NCBI GenBank assembly: GCA_008704415.1
Contig: VXIS01000129.1
Coordinates: 56,323-120,322 of the forward strand
DNA: 64,000 nt
Direction of reading: 5' to 3'
DNA from: Sphaerosporella brunnea
Taxonomy: Eukaryota; Ascomycota; Pezizomycetes; Pezizales; Pyronemataceae
Part shown: positions 1 through 9,130 of the stretch, one piece after another
How positions within the stretch are numbered: position 1 is the stretch's first letter
Layout of the letters: each line of letters starts with the position of its first letter
The notes under the pieces: generated by a model
Seen by the model: the letters and a program-made list of their open reading frames with translations, nothing else
Databases searched by the model: none
What the model was told of the DNA's origin: nothing
Program-made: the position numbers and the translations under genes

Positions 1-381
1 AACCCGCGGGTTCTCAGGAGGAGGTGGAGGAGGGGGCGGGGTTGTACCTAGTGCGGGCGGCACCTGAGCGCTGAGAGCCTGGGGCCCCTGGAGAGTACTG
101 AGGTGCGCGGTGAGGGCACTCATGGTGTCGGTCATTTTGTTGAGGAAAGACATCGGCACGGTGACCAGAGCAGGCGCTGCCGCAGACTCGGGAGTGGCGG
201 GCACCTGGATGTTTGTCTGGGATGGCTGCCCGGAGGTCGGTTCACAAGCGGTGCCTGTCAATTGGCGCTCAAGCTCAGAGACGTCCGTGAGGTCGGCCTC
301 ATCGCCATAATCGACCTCGTCTTCGTCCGGAGCGGCGATCTGAGTGGCCGGCGGAGCTGGGGTTGCGCGAGTGCGGACCAT
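1..381 (-). CDS. Gag-like N-terminal fragment, open at the left edge
   Basis: An open frame of 127 codons starts at ATG 381-379 on the minus strand and runs off the window without a stop. The protein starts MVRTRATPAPPATQ, continues with an acidic stretch (DEDEVDYGDEADLTDVSELE) and a Ser/Ala/Pro linker, and reaches a run of eight prolines at the window edge. No globular domain or zinc knuckle is visible. A TATA-like box lies 107 bp upstream. This make-up resembles the N-terminus of a Ty3/gypsy Gag, and retroelements fill the region, but the Gag reading is inference; a host disordered protein is possible. Confidence 0.45.
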   Translation of the reverse strand, partial: MVRTRATPAPPATQIAAPDEDEVDYGDEADLTDVSELERQLTGTACEPTSGQPSQTNIQVPATPESAAAPALVTVPMSFLNKMTDTMSALTAHLSTLQGPQALSAQVPPALGTTPPPPPPPPENPRV

Positions 382-487
382 TTTTATCAAGCAGGCGGCT
401 GGATGGAAAGTAAGAAAAGCGAGGTGAAGACGAGTTGCGAGGTGTGTGCTGGCGGTCTGGAGGGCCTCGAGGCGTCGAAAGGGGCCC

Positions 488-495
488 CTTTATAG
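488..495 (-). promoter_or_regulatory. TATA box for the minus-strand frame at 1-381
   Basis: The minus strand reads CTATAAAG here, 107-114 bp before the ATG at 381. The leader between them is pyrimidine-rich and contains no upstream ATG in the same frame. It fits a pol II or LTR promoter. Confidence 0.45.
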
Positions 496-523
496 GGAGC
501 CGGCCACAAGGAACTCCACCCAC

Positions 524-573
524 TCAACCTCCGGCACTGAATAACTCCACCCGGCCAACCTCCGGCACTGAAA
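524..573. repeat. Two-copy direct repeat upstream of the TATA box
   Basis: The motif CAACCTCCGGCACTGAA occurs at about 524-541 and again at about 556-572, each next to a CTCCACCC motif. The spacing is about 32 bp. It could be an LTR upstream activating repeat; this is inference. Confidence 0.5.
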
Positions 574-639
574 CCTCGCCCCTGGCCACCCATCCAGTCA
601 CTCGGGCGCTGCTCCGGCCCACTAGCTCGCAGTCTAACT

Positions 640-1575
640 GCCCATGTATACTTGGACGGCTCCCACCTAGAGTACAGAGGCGGTGGCTTCCCAGCCGTAA
701 CACAAAACAAAGACGGCACCTGGAGCCACACCTCCCAATACATCGGCGAAAATAAGCAAGCCTACGACGCTGAGTTCTTCGGCATCGCCGCCAGCTTAGA
801 AAAGGCCCCCGGAATGCCACGAGCCGATAGAACCACTCTGGATGCGTCTACATCTCCACTAATACACAAGCGGCCCTCAAACGGCTATAGGAGCTGAGCC
901 AGGTCCCGGACAGTGGCTACTCCGACGCATCGCCCGTGCAAAGACAGTACTGAAGGCGCAACGCTGGATAACAGAACGGCTGGGTGCGCGGACATCCTGG
1001 CATCCCAGGCAATAAGGCAGCCGACCAGCTCGCCAAACAGGCAGCCAGAGACCGTCTAGACAGAGCGAGCGAGGACAACATTGGGATAACAACGCTTGCT
1101 CTTATCAGCCGGCAACTTACCAAGGCCACGACTCGAGACAGAGAGGCCTCGCTGGGTAAGCGCTGCATACGCAATTCCTACTTCCGCCGCCGGAAACAGC
1201 CAGACCCCATGGCCTTCAGATGCCACAAAGCCCTGGATTCACTCTTCTTCCAGTTCAGCCTGGGTAAAGCGTCGCCAGCACTGTACCTTCAAAGTACAGG
1301 CAGACAAGACGACGAGAAGTGCTGGTTCTGCGCAAGCAGGCCTGGCTGAATGAGAGACCGCATTCTCAGCCCCTACCCACGCTGGAAGGAAGAATAACCG
1401 GTGCTGTGGAAGTGAGTGGTCGAGGCCACTAAGGAGAAGATAAAGTGCTCTTCCTTTGGTCCTTTCCTTCGGAGTTTCAGCCCCAGAGTAGGACTCGAGC
1501 CTAGGGGCATTATGCCGCGTCTTCCATATGTCATGGCCGCCAGCGGCCGAATACATTATGATTGAAACGAAAAAA
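640..1575 (+). pseudogene. LINE retrotransposon copy A: RNase H domain and 3' tail
   Basis: The 3' end of a fungal RNase H-bearing LINE ORF2. Frame 1 (about 640-897) holds YLDGS with the first catalytic Asp, then AEFFGIAASLE with the catalytic Glu. After a frameshift, about 984-1349 holds RGHPGIPGNKAADQLAKQ, the conserved His and last Asp of RNase H, followed by KCWFC, the start of the C-terminal zinc motif of these LINEs. The rest of the zinc motif is lost. The untranslated tail continues to about 1575 with the family signature CATATGTCATGGCCGC then CGGCCGAATACA. Stops and frameshifts make it inactive, and the RT domain is absent, as in a 5'-truncated copy. Confidence 0.8.
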
Positions 1576-1984
1576 AGACAGGTCTACCAGAACTGTTCCC
1601 CTTACTTCGTCTGCCTCCAATGCCTGACCCGTAACACACTGGGTAATTGTTTCCAGTTGAAGGAATCACTGAATGAGGAGCTAGGAAACTGCTTTGTTCA
1701 GGATAATTTCCAAACCAGCCGGGTTCGACGAGTCTGTGGAACGCCTACAAGCACTCAACAACAACCTCCCACCTCGAGCGGCAGATGGCAAAAACAACAG
1801 ACCCGTCCCACACTCACTCAGTGTGACCACCCACGAAAACTCCACCCTCAAGGCTGGTACAGCCCCTACAACAGCCACAGGGATGCACTTATATGATTGA
1901 GACTTTGCCGCAAACTGACGTGAACTGTCCCAAAAGAACATTTCATCCAACTAATGCAGTCATGATGCGTGTACTGTAAGATTT
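1576..1984. other. No recognised gene between two facing LINE tails
   Basis: This spacer separates a plus-strand LINE 3' tail from a minus-strand one. A 68-codon plus frame (1694-1900) is open but matches nothing I recognise. Confidence 0.3.
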
Positions 1985-2050
1985 GTGTTGTTTGAAACAT
2001 ATTGTATTCGGCCGCTTGCGGCCTTGACATATGTGACAGAAGAGACCATG
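1985..2050 (-). repeat. Inverted LINE 3' tail
   Basis: Read on the minus strand, this gives CATATGTCAAGGCCGCAAGC followed by GGCCGAATACAATATG, the same terminal signature as LINE copies A and C. No coding part is recognisable upstream, so this is a solo tail from a heavily truncated or decayed copy facing copy A. Confidence 0.6.
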
Positions 2051-2869
2051 CTATCTTCTAGGACACGAAGTCCTACTACTAGGGCCTGTGGCCCTTGTAA
2101 GGAAAATTAGACAAGGAAATCGGACCTACTACCATGTGTATTCCTCCGTCCGTACGGCCACTCCTCACACCTGAATCATCTCAAACATCGCTGTGCCCTC
2201 AGTGTCGATGACCTTTTACCCTCAGGTACGTGCTTTCTTTGCTGTCCAAAACCATGATCCTCACACTACAATCGGTCCCGCTCGGTGCACCAGAAGAGTC
2301 CAAGTTGATGGCCACTGCGATTTGTGGAGTTAGGCACCTCTGCCTAGCGACAGAAGCAGCCCCGCTCATTGCCGGGCTGCAAGCTTAGGTCGAACGGTAT
2401 ACGCGTCAACGATCGGACATGATATCACGCTCGTTTCGCACGATACAGTTCCGTGCCGTCCTGAGGGGGAGCTCACTTCAAGCGCTACTGCACTATACGA
2501 CGAGTAGCTGCCGGTACTATCAGCTAAGGTTTATACTGAGTAGTAGGAGGCGAATGGGGGTCGCAAATGAGGTGTTGAATCGAAACTGCACGCTGGTATA
2601 GCTGACACACCACAAAAACATCGTGAAGCGTAATTCTGCGGGATGTTTGGTGTGCCCACGCACACGCTTGGCATTTACAGGCGGTCAATGTTGTTGTCGA
2701 AGGTGTGTGCGTGGCCTTCATGATGGACACCAGCCACCTCAAATCAATCACCTTGAGCTGGCTGGCCTTGTAGAGACAGAGGTTTGGGATGGTCTCTGAG
2801 CCTTTGGCGCGCTCAAGCGGCAGTTCGAGCTGTTCCCACTTTACCACACTTTCGGCTGGCCGACTCTGT
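2051..2869. other. Unassigned stretch; 107-codon minus frame at 2524-2847
   Basis: The only long frame is minus 2524-2847 (starts MVKWEQLELPLERAKGSETI, with KCQACAWAH in the middle). The Cys-x2-Cys-x3-His spacing could be metal binding, but I do not recognise the family, and the strand could be wrong. Confidence 0.2.
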
Positions 2870-3330
2870 CAATTCTTGGTAATACTCGCCTTGAATAACA
2901 AGCTACGATTCCCCGAAGTTCGCATCGTTCTCACAATTCCGGACGGGCATCCGTGACCCGAGCCTACCTGCCTGGGACACTTGTGGCTGGTATGGAGAGA
3001 TAGTCGCAAGATATTCTGGCGAGTGTTGGAAAGCGATAGCCATTCGCTTGTCGTCAATTCATAAGGTTGATCTCCCGCGCTTATATCGGCTGAATGGTGA
3101 ACCGTGTAAACTCTGTCTGTCTCCCTGCCACTTTGTGTACTGCCAAAAAGCAAAGAATCTGCAGTACCGCTATACAAAGAGCTCCACAACGTGGGAAGAA
3201 GCTGTTGAACCATACTTGGCCAGCGCCGTAGCAAGAGACGAATTTAGGCAGTCCGGGTTTCAAATGCAGTGGATTCTACCAGGCAAATTGCTGAGGTTGT
3301 GTCCACCAGAAACGGTGCGAGCAGCCTGAT
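2870..3330 (+). pseudogene. Decayed coding stretch with a Cys cluster
   Basis: The plus strand reads as protein-like across two frames: FPEVRIVLTIPDGHP, then TCLGHLWLVWREIVARYSGE, then SSIHKVDLPRLYRLNGEPCK, with CKLCLSPCHFVYC, and ends ...LRLCPPETVRAA* at 3329. The Cys-x2-Cys-x3-Cys-x4-Cys cluster and regular hydrophobic pattern suggest old coding sequence, but the family is not recognised. It lies just before the gypsy remnant and could belong to that or an older element. Confidence 0.3.
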
Positions 3331-4139
3331 ATAGCCCTTTTCTAAAAACACGTGTCACAGCCTGCTAGATTGTGTGCGGTCTTAGTCAGTCCTCAGACCG
3401 CACGATTGTGATTTGCAGCATCCTTGACGGAATCCTTTTGGTTCCTGTGGTACAAAGTGGTCAGTCGCTGAAGGACTTCGATCTCAGTAGCATTCTTTGC
3501 GGGAAGGTTTTTGAGATCCGTCTCCATATGTCTATCAAACATCGATGCCGTGGACCCGATGGAGCTCCACACCTTCCAAAAGTCGCAAAGAAGGTGGATA
3601 TAATAATCCTGCAAGGCTCCGGTGCTCGACTTTCCGTGCGTTTACTTTTTGCTATCGATTTCGATTTTGTTTTCATTGTACAACACTTGCTACCACTTCC
3701 ATTCCCATCAACCATCCCCATCGCTAGCATGGTGAAAAGTCCAGCTGGCGCGAGCCTCTACTCCACCCTCAAATTGAACCAGCTTGGCTTGTGAATGACG
3801 CAGGATAGGATTGTCTCAGCTCGACAGCTCGAGTTTCTGGCTGGCTTGACTCGTGTCCATCGCTCGCTGTAGTGTAGTGGGATTGGCCATATGACAACAG
3901 GATGTCCCGAAAAATGGTCAATTCCCTTCTGTGCGGTGGAATCATCCTTGACACCAATGGAATTGGCAAGGAAACCTGCTACCGTTGGTGAAGAGTTAAA
4001 GCCTGCATCTAACTATGGCTTTGGACAGAAAACTTACTAGACCTCGTTTCCGTTCTTTGTTTCTCAATTTTTTTTGCTCCACAGTTTGCCGGCGCAATTG
4101 AACGAACAATGAATCAAAGTAAGAGATTATCTCCCATCG
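3331..4139. other. Upstream flank of the gypsy copy, content uncertain
   Basis: Short frames exist on both strands (minus 3393-3614, 73 codons; plus 3372-3794, 140 codons). The Gag and protease part of the gypsy element should lie here if it was ever complete, but I could not find a D(S/T)G protease motif or a CCHC knuckle. Confidence 0.25.
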
Positions 4140-4412
4140 CACCAAACCGGATGAACTATCAATGCAGGCCCCAGAACCGGCACCGCTCAGGATTGCTGCC
4201 ATCAACGTCGTCCTGTGCCACCGCATCGCTCGCACAGAAGGTCTGAAGGCCTTTACACTGATAGCGTATGAGATCAACAAAGAGTTGAAATCCATGCTCA
4301 AGGCGAGCCAGAATGCAGGATAAACCATACTCGAAGATTACCACTACTTCGGCAATCTATTTACCCAGGCCATCGCCAATGCTCTTCAGCCTCACCAGAG
4401 GTACAGCCAGCG
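4140..4412 (+). pseudogene. Ty3/gypsy pol: segment before the RT core
   Basis: The plus strand reads APLRIAAINVVLCHRIARTE and EDYHYFGNLFTQAIANAL, then PHQ before an interrupting element. In Ty3/gypsy polyproteins this is the linker just before RT ('...yhdf.dlF....a..LPPHR.yDh.I'). The reading resumes at 4727 with TYDQRIPLNEAFTPP. A stop codon follows NAG. This is clear gypsy coding sequence, split by the hAT-C element next to it. Confidence 0.7.
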
Positions 4413-4726
4413 TTCTCAGAAGTTAGCCGAAAGAACCCTGCGCTCTTTTTTCATCGGCCCAAACGTCCCAGCCCGTGGTCTGGACACCCCGGGTGCCGGG
4501 TCTGGGAGTGATCCGATGTGGTGACCAACCTCTGCGAGTGGCGGTGTTCAATTGGCGCCGAACAACTCATCAGGATCTGTAATTTTATAGTAAACTCCCA
4601 ACCAGTGATTCACTCCTTGTCGTCATTTCCCACGCCGAACATCTTTACGTACTTTTTATCTCATAGAAGCTGCTGATATCATGGTGGGCTTATTTGGCCC
4701 GGCGGGAGGGATGGCTGTTGAGAACA
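4413..4726. mobile_element. hAT-C1, degraded MITE inside gypsy RT
   Basis: The left end reads CAGCGTTCTCAGAAGTTAGC. The right end, reverse-complemented, reads TAGTGTTCTCAACAGCCATC. The gypsy reading frame breaks at these borders. Internally it matches hAT-C2 (16989-17445), sharing GAGTGGCGG, GCCGAACATCTTTA and GTACTTTT in the same order. The target-site duplication is no longer readable, so the borders are good to a few bases only. It has no coding capacity. Confidence 0.65.
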
Positions 4727-5330
4727 CTACCTACGACCAGCGAATACCCTTAAACGAGGCGTTCACACCTCCAATTGAATCCTTGTACCCCCTCTCCGGA
4801 AACAAGTTATAATCCGTATGGGAATGGTTGGACGAGAACGTCGCGAAGAGCTTCATCTGGGATTCATCCTCTCCGATAGATCCCTGTCTTATTCCGTAAT
4901 AATCAAGACGACTTTCTCCGCCTCTGTGTGGACTGTCGTGGGCTCGATGAAGGAACTGTCAAGAATCAGTACATCTTGCCGCCAAACAAGGAATTGTTGA
5001 TGCAAAGCTTGCGTGCAAACGATGTTTCTAACCTCAATGCCCAAGGCGCAGACCATCCACTTCGTATGGCAGAAGCGGCTTTCCAGACTTACGGGCTGTT
5101 TCAATCTCTTGTAGTGCGATATGAAATGGCCAATGTCCCGCCAACATCGAACACGTCATTAGCCAGGTCCTACAGTTTTTCCACAACAATTTCTAACATT
5201 CAGACCTGGATGTCATCGTAGGATACAGAAGGTACCTTCTAAACCACCTACAGCATGTCCAACTCCTAACTTATCGAAATTGCTTATACATTCAGGCCAC
5301 AGCGATTTCGACTCCGCCTTCTCCGAGATA
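4727..5330 (+). pseudogene. Ty3/gypsy pol: reverse transcriptase remnant
   Basis: Across several frames the plus strand gives RIPLNEAFTPPIESLYPLSG, then VWEWLDENVAKSFIWDSSSP, then LCVDCRGLDEGTVKNQYILP, all standard Ty3/gypsy RT landmarks (the last being the 'LR.CVDYR.LN..T.KN.YPLP' block). Later the frame gives FQTYGLFQSLVV, from the 'F.T.YG.FE....PFGL' block. The YLDD catalytic box is not preserved. Stops and frameshifts throughout rule out function. Confidence 0.75.
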
Positions 5331-5880
5331 ATCACGACCCTTCAGCGATTGGACCCTCAGGCCAAGCAAAGACATAGGAGGGCCTCGAGAGAGAATACTA
5401 CTGGCCCGAAATCCGCAATGACATAGCACAATTCATCCACTGCGTTACCTCCAAGAGAAACAAAGCAAATCGCCACGCCCCCTACGAGACATGAAGCCTC
5501 CTCCCTGTCTGAAACCTACTGCGGCGGGATGTATCGTTGGACCTGGTGGTAGGACCTCCGAAATCGAAAGGGATGTTTGCATATGGGTGGTCATGGACCG
5601 CTCGACGAAGGGAGACACATCGTGTCTTGAACCGGGGAAATCGACGCCAGAGGGCTTTCAAATCTATTCATCGAAAGAACTTCGGTCTTTACGAGTTGCC
5701 GGCCACAATCACCTCTTACAGAAGGGCCCGGTTCCCATTCGACTTCTGGATCCACATCTGCAACTGCCTCTAGATCAACCAAAGAACAAACACTCTTCGA
5801 AACCGAAACGGATCGGTAGCCCTCAAGAATGAACGGCAACATGGAACAGTACCTCTGTGCATACGTGAACTACCTACAAG
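5331..5880 (+). pseudogene. Ty3/gypsy pol: integrase zinc/core remnant, cut by hAT-A1
   Basis: Reads REYYWPEIRNDIAQFIHCVT (end of the HHCC region), then SLDLVVGPPKSKG with the first catalytic Asp, then ELPATITSYRRARFPFDFW, where the second catalytic Asp of the usual ITSDRG is Tyr, then RMNGNMEQYLCAYVNYLQ. The catalytic Glu (normally TERMNG) is also gone. The frame ends exactly where hAT-A1 begins at 5881. The integrase resumes at 7150 beyond the element with part of its length missing. Confidence 0.8.
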
Positions 5881-6110
5881 CAGTGTTCCGTACGGTCAGT
5901 TCAGTCCCGTCCTGACTCTCGACCGGACTGGATCGCAAGTGACGATCCAGTCTTCAGGAAAGACCAGGACCGCCAGTCTTTTTGGTACTGCGGCCTGGAC
6001 CGCCTGCAGTCGACTGCAGTCGCCCATGTCCAAAGTCGTCTGCAGTCGACGGCAGTCAAGCCTTATATTGGGCAATATCAGTTGTCGATTTTCTACAAAT
6101 ACATGACCGC

Positions 6111-6162
6111 CATCCCGCCGTCCTATCATTCCATTATCCCGCCGTCCTATCATTCCATTATT
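6111..6162. repeat. 24-bp tandem repeat inside hAT-A
   Basis: The unit CCCGCCGTCCTATCATTCCA followed by TTAT occurs twice in a row. The same pair is present in hAT-A2 at about 44470-44530 on the other strand, so it is an ancestral part of this element and not a local slip. Confidence 0.8.
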
Positions 6163-6169
6163 CCGGTCC

Positions 6170-6818
6170 CAGGGTTGTCAAAGGTCCGGCCAGTCCGGCT
6201 TTGAGCGCGCCTGAACCGGACTGATTGAAACGGGCTTTTGAAATCACGGCCCGTTTGGACCAGGCTTTTTGGATCAAGACCCATGCGCCTACGGGCACAC
6301 GGCAGGCCCAGATGGACCGGTGCCCGGCGGGCCCGCCAGGCGTCTGGGGGTTTTTTGCTTACACATACATCAAGGAAAGAAACATGAACGCGAGATACAG
6401 ATTCAACAACCTGAAGGACCTCCCGCTACCCCTCCATCTCCGCCGCCCGCTGTTCCACGTCACTCGGCATACGCTCAACCTGATGAATTTGAGAACCCGC
6501 CCCATATACCAGATCTTCCCTCGCCCAGGATCTGAGGCATTCTATGGCGTGGATCGACCAGTCTTTTGATTGCGATCGACGCTTTATCTGCGGCGGAACG
6601 AGCACCGAACGATTAGCGCTTTGAGTGGCCCCGCGTTCTGCACAATGACAGACCCAAACTTCATTCAGGGTACCGAGCACCGTCCGGCAGCAATCAGATA
6701 TCCAGGTTTTTCTTCTGCCGGCCCGAACCTGTCGGCCTTGCCACATCACCGACCCGACCTGACCCACTCCGTGGGGCCCCGTTTCACCTGGCGGCCGGCC
6801 GGACTGTTGACTGCCCTG
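6170..6818. mobile_element. hAT-D1 nested inside hAT-A1
   Basis: Ends: CAGGGTTGTCAAAGGTCCGG on the left; the right end reverse-complemented reads CAGGGCAGTCAACAGTCCGG. Flanks are TCCGGTCC (6162-6169) and CCCGGTGC (6819-6826), a decayed 8-bp duplication. The sister copy hAT-A2 supplies the unoccupied site: it reads CCCGCTCC at this position without any insert. It is 649 bp long and carries only the end of a transposase gene on the minus strand. Confidence 0.88.
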
Positions 6819-7091
6819 CCCGGTGCCCTGCACTTCCAACCTCCCACCCTTCTGTTTTCTTTTCTCAAGCTCCTCTTTGGACAGTGCCTCGAGCATTTCA
6901 TCAAGCTCCTGTAGTTGGGAATACTTGAAGAAGATCAATCCATCGCGCGACCAGCTTTTGAAACACTCCACAGCGCTGATAGCGTCGTCGCTCAGGATGC
7001 ACCGGGGAAGATCTTCAAGTGCCATGCGCGCCAGATCCTTCCAGCGGGACTCCGTGCGCTTTGGCGCCCAATATTTAATAACATCCTGCAC
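6426..7091 (-). pseudogene. Chimeric open frame joining two hAT transposase C-termini
   Basis: This 221-codon open frame starts in hAT-A1 with DVIKYWAPKRTESRWKDLAR, then SDDAISAVECFKSWSRDG and LQELDEMLEALSKEELEKRK, and crosses the border of the nested hAT-D1 near 6826 without a stop. It ends with KDWSIHAIECLRSWAREDLV and DVEQRAAEMEG*. Both 'aieClrSW' blocks are from hAT C-terminal dimerisation domains (Dimer_Tnp_hAT type), one from each family. The upstream part with the 'LSIPAxSxExERxFSS' motif is deleted between MALEDL and PRCILSD. No DDE core or BED finger is present. The openness may be chance or may reflect youth of the insertion. Confidence 0.7.
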
Positions 7092-7149
7092 AGCGTGCTC
7101 ATCAACCGGTGCTTCATGTTGAGATGAGAGACTTTGCGGCGGCGAAGGG

Positions 7150-7480
7150 ATTCAAGTCAGAAACTGGACCACCGGAGAATGGGCTTGTACCTAGTCACCT
7201 CCGTCCCAACCTCCGGCGCCTATCAACCCGAACTTGTGGACGGCATACGAGTCCAGTCCATCTTCCATGTGTCGCTATTTCAACTTGTGGAGAGAAACCC
7301 CTTCTGCGGCAGATCAATCCCTTACCCCACCGCTGATCGTGAATGGCCAACGAGAATGGCTGGTCGAGGAAATTGTCGGCAGTCGCCTCGTCCAAAGCCA
7401 ACCACAGCTCGCTCCGTGAACGGGTTACAACGAACTCGAATGGAGACTGGCTGGAGACTTTAGTCGGCTGTTGTAAGCTC
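7150..7480 (+). pseudogene. Ty3/gypsy pol: integrase C-terminus with chromodomain
   Basis: Reads SSQKLDHRRMGLYLVTSVPT then GAYQPELVDGIRVQSIFHVS, matching the integrase C-terminal SH3-like block ('RKLD.R..GPY.V......Y.L.LP...RVHPVFHVS'). After a frameshift IVNGQREWLVEEIVGSRLVQ appears, the chromodomain start, and near 7430 YNELEW from 'WKGY.ELEWEP'. So this gypsy belongs to the chromodomain-bearing group (chromoviruses). Stops at the chromodomain middle and frameshifts inactivate it. Confidence 0.75.
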
Positions 7481-8825
7481 CAATAGGTCAGAGGATCAGA
7501 GGTTAGTGAGTACCGATGGTCGGAGGACCGAAGGTTAGCGGACACCGATAGCCGGCGAGATAAACGCTGTGATAGCAGCCGAGAACAAGGAACCGCCGAC
7601 ATATTGGGCGGATAGTAGCAACAGGCGCCGGTCTTTGAAGGGTATTCGGATAGACCCGGTTCGTACTAGGCGGGAAGGGTAAAGGAAATACGAAGGAGCG
7701 ATAGATGTCTGTTCTCCTCACGCAACCCCGTGTATATTTTGGAAAACAATCTGGTTACCTCTAGGCCGTGTTTACAACGAATGCCTTGGCTAGAAACGAG
7801 AGTCTGGCGTGTGTCCCACAGCAAGCCTCCTGTCCCCCGCCCAGATGCTGTCCCTGTCCTTGTGTTTCCGCATTGTGCTCATTGGAGGCCATTTCGGGCT
7901 GTTTACAAAGAGTACTCCACGTCAGAGTCAACAGACCGGTTCCACACAATTCATCCGGTTTGCTTGTGACATACTTACGGATCAAGAATTGACTAAGAGT
8001 ATTCCTTGAACCTATGCTCGATCAGTTGGCAGCAAAAGCTTGTTGAGAAAGAACAAGTGATGGGCACAATAGCCAGCACACGGCTCACGGAAGCGGATCT
8101 TTTATTGGGGGTTGGAAAGGAGGAATCGATGGGAGTGTGAGGCGTTCTGTAGAGGTCGATGGATGCCAGGTATACTTAGACTTTGCACGGAGGGTTGAAT
8201 CTGGAGTTGTGGAAATACCCTCGCGCTAGCTCTTTCTCCTGCTCCCCCTTTTATTATACACATCAAAACCATCACATATGGGAACAATGCTGGAATGGGA
8301 ACGCTGCCAGGATGATGCTCTCCCGAGGTTTCAGCAGTCCTCACAATTGCAGCCCGCCTCCTGGGCGATTTTCTGCTCTTCAACCTAGCACTTTAGACCG
8401 GATCCTCTCGGACACTTCCCTGTGAGGTGATGAAATTCTGCGTTCTCGATACAGGGCCTCCAATGGACTGGGTGTGTAAGAGTTGGTTTAACGTGATATT
8501 GATAAAGGGATGGCGTTTCCGGCCTTCGATATTGTGGAGTTTCACTAACGCTCAGATCTCCACGCAATGTGTGCATTTCCACCTACCTATAAGCTGGATG
8601 ACTGCCATGAGCCGTGCTGTTGCGCTACGCTATTCTTTCCCATATAAGTTATCCTCAAGACCGTGCTTTTTAGATTGACCTTCAGTCGTGTCCTCGTCGT
8701 CATCCACTAAGCCGGCCGGGCTCGCTGTGTTGAGAAGCAGGTGGGCTCCACCTGCTATACACAGGGCTCGAGTCGTGTTCGAGCTATCCGGTGGTTTGAC
8801 ACAATAATCAGGAGTGCAGGGTTTT
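7481..8825. other. No recognised gene; possible gypsy 3' flank
   Basis: The first 250 bases hold short imperfect repeats (GAGGTTAGTGAGTACCGATG and GAAGGTTAGCGGACACCGAT) and may be the decayed pol end or LTR. The rest has only short frames on both strands. No TE landmark was identified. Confidence 0.25.
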
Positions 8826-9130
8826 ACTAACACGGAGATTGCATTCCGGACTGATGTAGATGGTATCTAGGTTTGATATCCGTGCAGATCACGCTGAGAG
8901 GTCCGACAGCCCTGAGAAGAATCTCGGTGGCTGAATTTGCACGCTGCGTGGCGTCGTGGTCACTACGAATCTCTGTACCATCTCCAGCTGTCCCCTCAAC
9001 ATCTGACTCAGTATCTGCCTCGGTTCCACAAGCGTAGTCGTCAACGGTTTCCACGCTCTGCTTTCCTGCACTTGCTCGTGAGATTCTGTTTCTTTCTAGA
9101 GAAATGCGATGTAAGGTGAGTGCCACTACC
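8826..9130 (-). repeat. Dispersed coding-like repeat X, copy 1
   Basis: The minus frame reads SRASAGKQSVETVDDY, then EADTESDVEGTAGDGTEIRS. Copy 2 at 42043-42312 (minus) reads SREAVAGTQCVDGMQPYDSG then GIESDVKGTPGENTAICNSH. At DNA level both share CATCTGACTCA and CTGCGTTCCTGCAACTGC-like stretches. Two alignable copies argue for an old mobile or duplicated coding unit. I do not recognise the protein. Confidence 0.45.

Larger units (their letters stand above)
5881..7149. mobile_element. hAT-A1, truncated hAT element inserted in gypsy integrase
   Basis: The left end CAGTGTTCCGTACGGTCAGT begins right after CCTACAAG (5873-5880), the expected target duplication. The sequence is collinear with the reverse complement of hAT-A2 (43778-44744), including a 24-bp tandem repeat, an ATTGGGCAATATCAG block and the end of a transposase gene. 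The right half is missing: gypsy sequence resumes at 7150 with no CACTG end and no CCTACAAG copy, so one deletion removed the hAT right end plus part of the gypsy integrase. It carries the nested hAT-D1 at 6170-6818. Confidence 0.85.

Noticed and set aside
4413..4726. An 8-bp duplication for hAT-C1
   Set aside because: The best candidates (around AGGTACAG and ACCTACGA) differ too much to claim; only the ends and the broken gypsy frame support the borders.
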